From NCBI GenBank assembly GCA_043721435.1, contig JAYSQR010000084.1, forward strand, positions 1 to 16,021: 16,021 nucleotides of DNA, read 5' to 3'. The translations under genes were made by a program, and so were the position numbers. The notes under the pieces were generated by a model that worked only from the letters and a program-made list of their open reading frames with translations, was not told where the DNA came from and did no database searches. This stretch comes from VFJL01 sp043721435 (lineage in GTDB: Bacteria > Pseudomonadota > Gammaproteobacteria > Burkholderiales > Nitrosomonadaceae). Each line of letters opens with the position of its first letter. The first letter of the stretch is position 1. Below, in pieces: positions 15,497-16,021 of the stretch.

Positions 15497-15502
15497 TTGG
15501 GC
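15481..15502 (+). other. Right half of a degenerate attC (cassette 2/3 boundary)
   Basis: CTTACCTCAGACGTTGGGC resembles the L'-R' end of many attC sites and finishes with GTTGGGC (15496-15502). The left partner expected from the start of cassette 2, GTCCAAC, is absent from 15442-15480; ACCAAAC at 15453-15459 is the nearest and is too close. No stem comparable to attC1 forms, so this site is degenerate or truncated. Confidence 0.5.
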
Positions 15503-15513
15503 ATCATAGGCTG

Positions 15514-15855
15514 GTGCCGATTACATGGCCGACATTCCTAATCGTGAGTGGACGCAAATTTCACAAATGTCGGGGTCAGGTCTATATTCGTAGCAGAAAA
15601 GGGCTGCGAAAGTACTTTGAGTCTGGTAGTTTGGCTGGAATCCAGCCTGCACACGCGAATCGTCTCAAAATGCAGTTGGCCGCACTTGATACCGCTCAAA
15701 CCATCGAAGATATGGATATTCCAGGCTTCCGTCTCCACCCGCTAAAGGGGAGCAGTCATGGGCGTTGGTCGATATGGATAAATGGCAACTGGCGTGTCAC
15801 GTTCGAGTTTGAAAACGGCAATGCACTTATTTTAGATTACGAGGATTACCACTAA
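15514..15855 (+). CDS. higB: HigB-type toxin (RelE/ParE superfamily), N-terminus abnormal
   Basis: Residues from KGLRKYFESGS to the end (LRKYFESGS, AGIQPAHANRL, DMDIPGFRLHPLKG, GRWSIWINGNWRVTFEFE, LILDYEDYH) match the HigB/RelE family of ribosome-dependent mRNA endonucleases, normally about 92 aa. The N-terminus does not: the family start (M-I-x-S-F) would fall near 15583, where the codons read Tyr-Ile-Arg-Ser and then jump to Arg-Lys-Gly with about two residues missing. The only upstream starts in frame are GTG 15514 and GTG 15544, neither with a good ribosome site. An adjacent frame reads R-S-I-F-V-A-E-K-G up to the A4G3 run at 15597-15603, so a one-base indel is also possible. The toxin may be inactive or start unusually. 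It overlaps higA by one base. Confidence 0.8.
   Translation: MPITWPTFLIVSGRKFHKCRGQVYIRSRKGLRKYFESGSLAGIQPAHANRLKMQLAALDTAQTIEDMDIPGFRLHPLKGSSHGRWSIWINGNWRVTFEFENGNALILDYEDYH
15572..15583 (+). repeat. Possible transposon-associated repeat motif GGGGTCAGGTCT
   Basis: This 12-base string sits exactly where the higB start codon is expected. From memory, GGGGTCAGGTCT recurs near IS200-like/RAYT transposases in many proteobacteria. One copy in the window cannot establish a repeat. Confidence 0.2.
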
Positions 15856-16021
15856 TGGCTATGCACAATCCACCGCATCCTGGGGCGTTTATTCAAGAGG
15901 TTTACCTTACGCCCAATGAAATTAGTTGCAGGGAACTTGCCCTTAAATTAGGCGTTGCCGCATCGACCCTTAACCGCGTTTTGAATGAAGCCAGTGGCAT
16001 TAGTCCAGAAATGGCTCTCCG
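15855..16021 (+). CDS. higA: HigA-type antitoxin, XRE-family HTH (partial, cut by window end)
   Basis: ATG 15855 overlaps the higB stop as TAATG, the toxin-first order of HigBA modules. The 55 visible residues match the HigA N-terminus: MHNPPHPGAFIQE (3-15), then the helix-turn-helix ELALKLGVAASTLNRVLNEASGISPEMAL, in which the second helix would contact the operator. HigA binds and neutralises HigB and usually represses the operon. No operator can be identified with confidence upstream. The reading frame is intact to the end of the window, so the antitoxin looks functional even if the toxin is damaged. Confidence 0.9.
   Translation, partial: MAMHNPPHPGAFIQEVYLTPNEISCRELALKLGVAASTLNRVLNEASGISPEMAL

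Larger units (their letters stand above)
15497..16021 (+). mobile_element. Integron gene cassette 3 (HigBA toxin-antitoxin), partial
   Basis: Begins with TTGGGCATCA, the same ten bases as cassette 1, and carries a toxin-antitoxin pair, a frequent cargo of sedentary chromosomal integrons. The antitoxin gene and the cassette's attC lie beyond the right edge of the window. By the pairing rule its attC should begin with GCCCAAC. Confidence 0.6.

Noticed and set aside
1..16021. CRISPR arrays, complete insertion sequences and prophage genes
   Set aside because: No regularly spaced repeats, transposase or phage gene was found on either strand.

Overview
The window reads as a chromosomal segment of a Gram-negative proteobacterium, most probably a betaproteobacterium. 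The grounds are the order sdhC-sdhD-sdhA-sdhB-sdhE-gltA-sucA-sucB-lpdA with mdh divergent from it, the E. coli-type succinate dehydrogenase anchors, the presence of sdhE, and type II homohexameric citrate synthase. I cannot name the genus from sequence alone; Nitrosomonadales-like relatives are a guess.

Layout. A tRNA-Ser(GGA) gene (7-98) and a 98-residue membrane protein (141-437) open the window on the + strand. From 500 to 10814 a minus-strand block encodes succinate dehydrogenase (sdhCDAB), its flavinylation factor SdhE, citrate synthase, and the three components of 2-oxoglutarate dehydrogenase (sucA, sucB, lpdA). Genes overlap or lie within 50 bases of each other, so this looks like one transcription unit read from a promoter near 10870. 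A divergent + strand unit starts from a near-consensus sigma-70 promoter (10932-10960) and carries mdh, prpB and prpC. Together the two units encode most of the oxidative TCA cycle (citrate synthase, 2-oxoglutarate dehydrogenase, succinate dehydrogenase, malate dehydrogenase) plus two steps of the 2-methylcitrate cycle. Aconitase, isocitrate dehydrogenase, succinyl-CoA synthetase, fumarase and prpD/acnD are not in the window.

From about 14259 to the right edge the character changes. Three small + strand gene units are separated by GTTRRRY core sites, and between the first two lies a well-formed attC recombination site (14959-15025) with a bulged hairpin and an RYYYAAC arm. I read this as an integron gene-cassette array directly downstream of prpC, with no integron integrase in view. 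Cassette 1 encodes a 222-residue protein with an RNxxxH motif (HEPN-like). Cassette 2 encodes a 132-residue orphan and ends in a poor attC. Cassette 3 begins a HigB/HigA toxin-antitoxin pair, with an abnormal toxin N-terminus, and runs off the window. The array is the most interesting part of the window.
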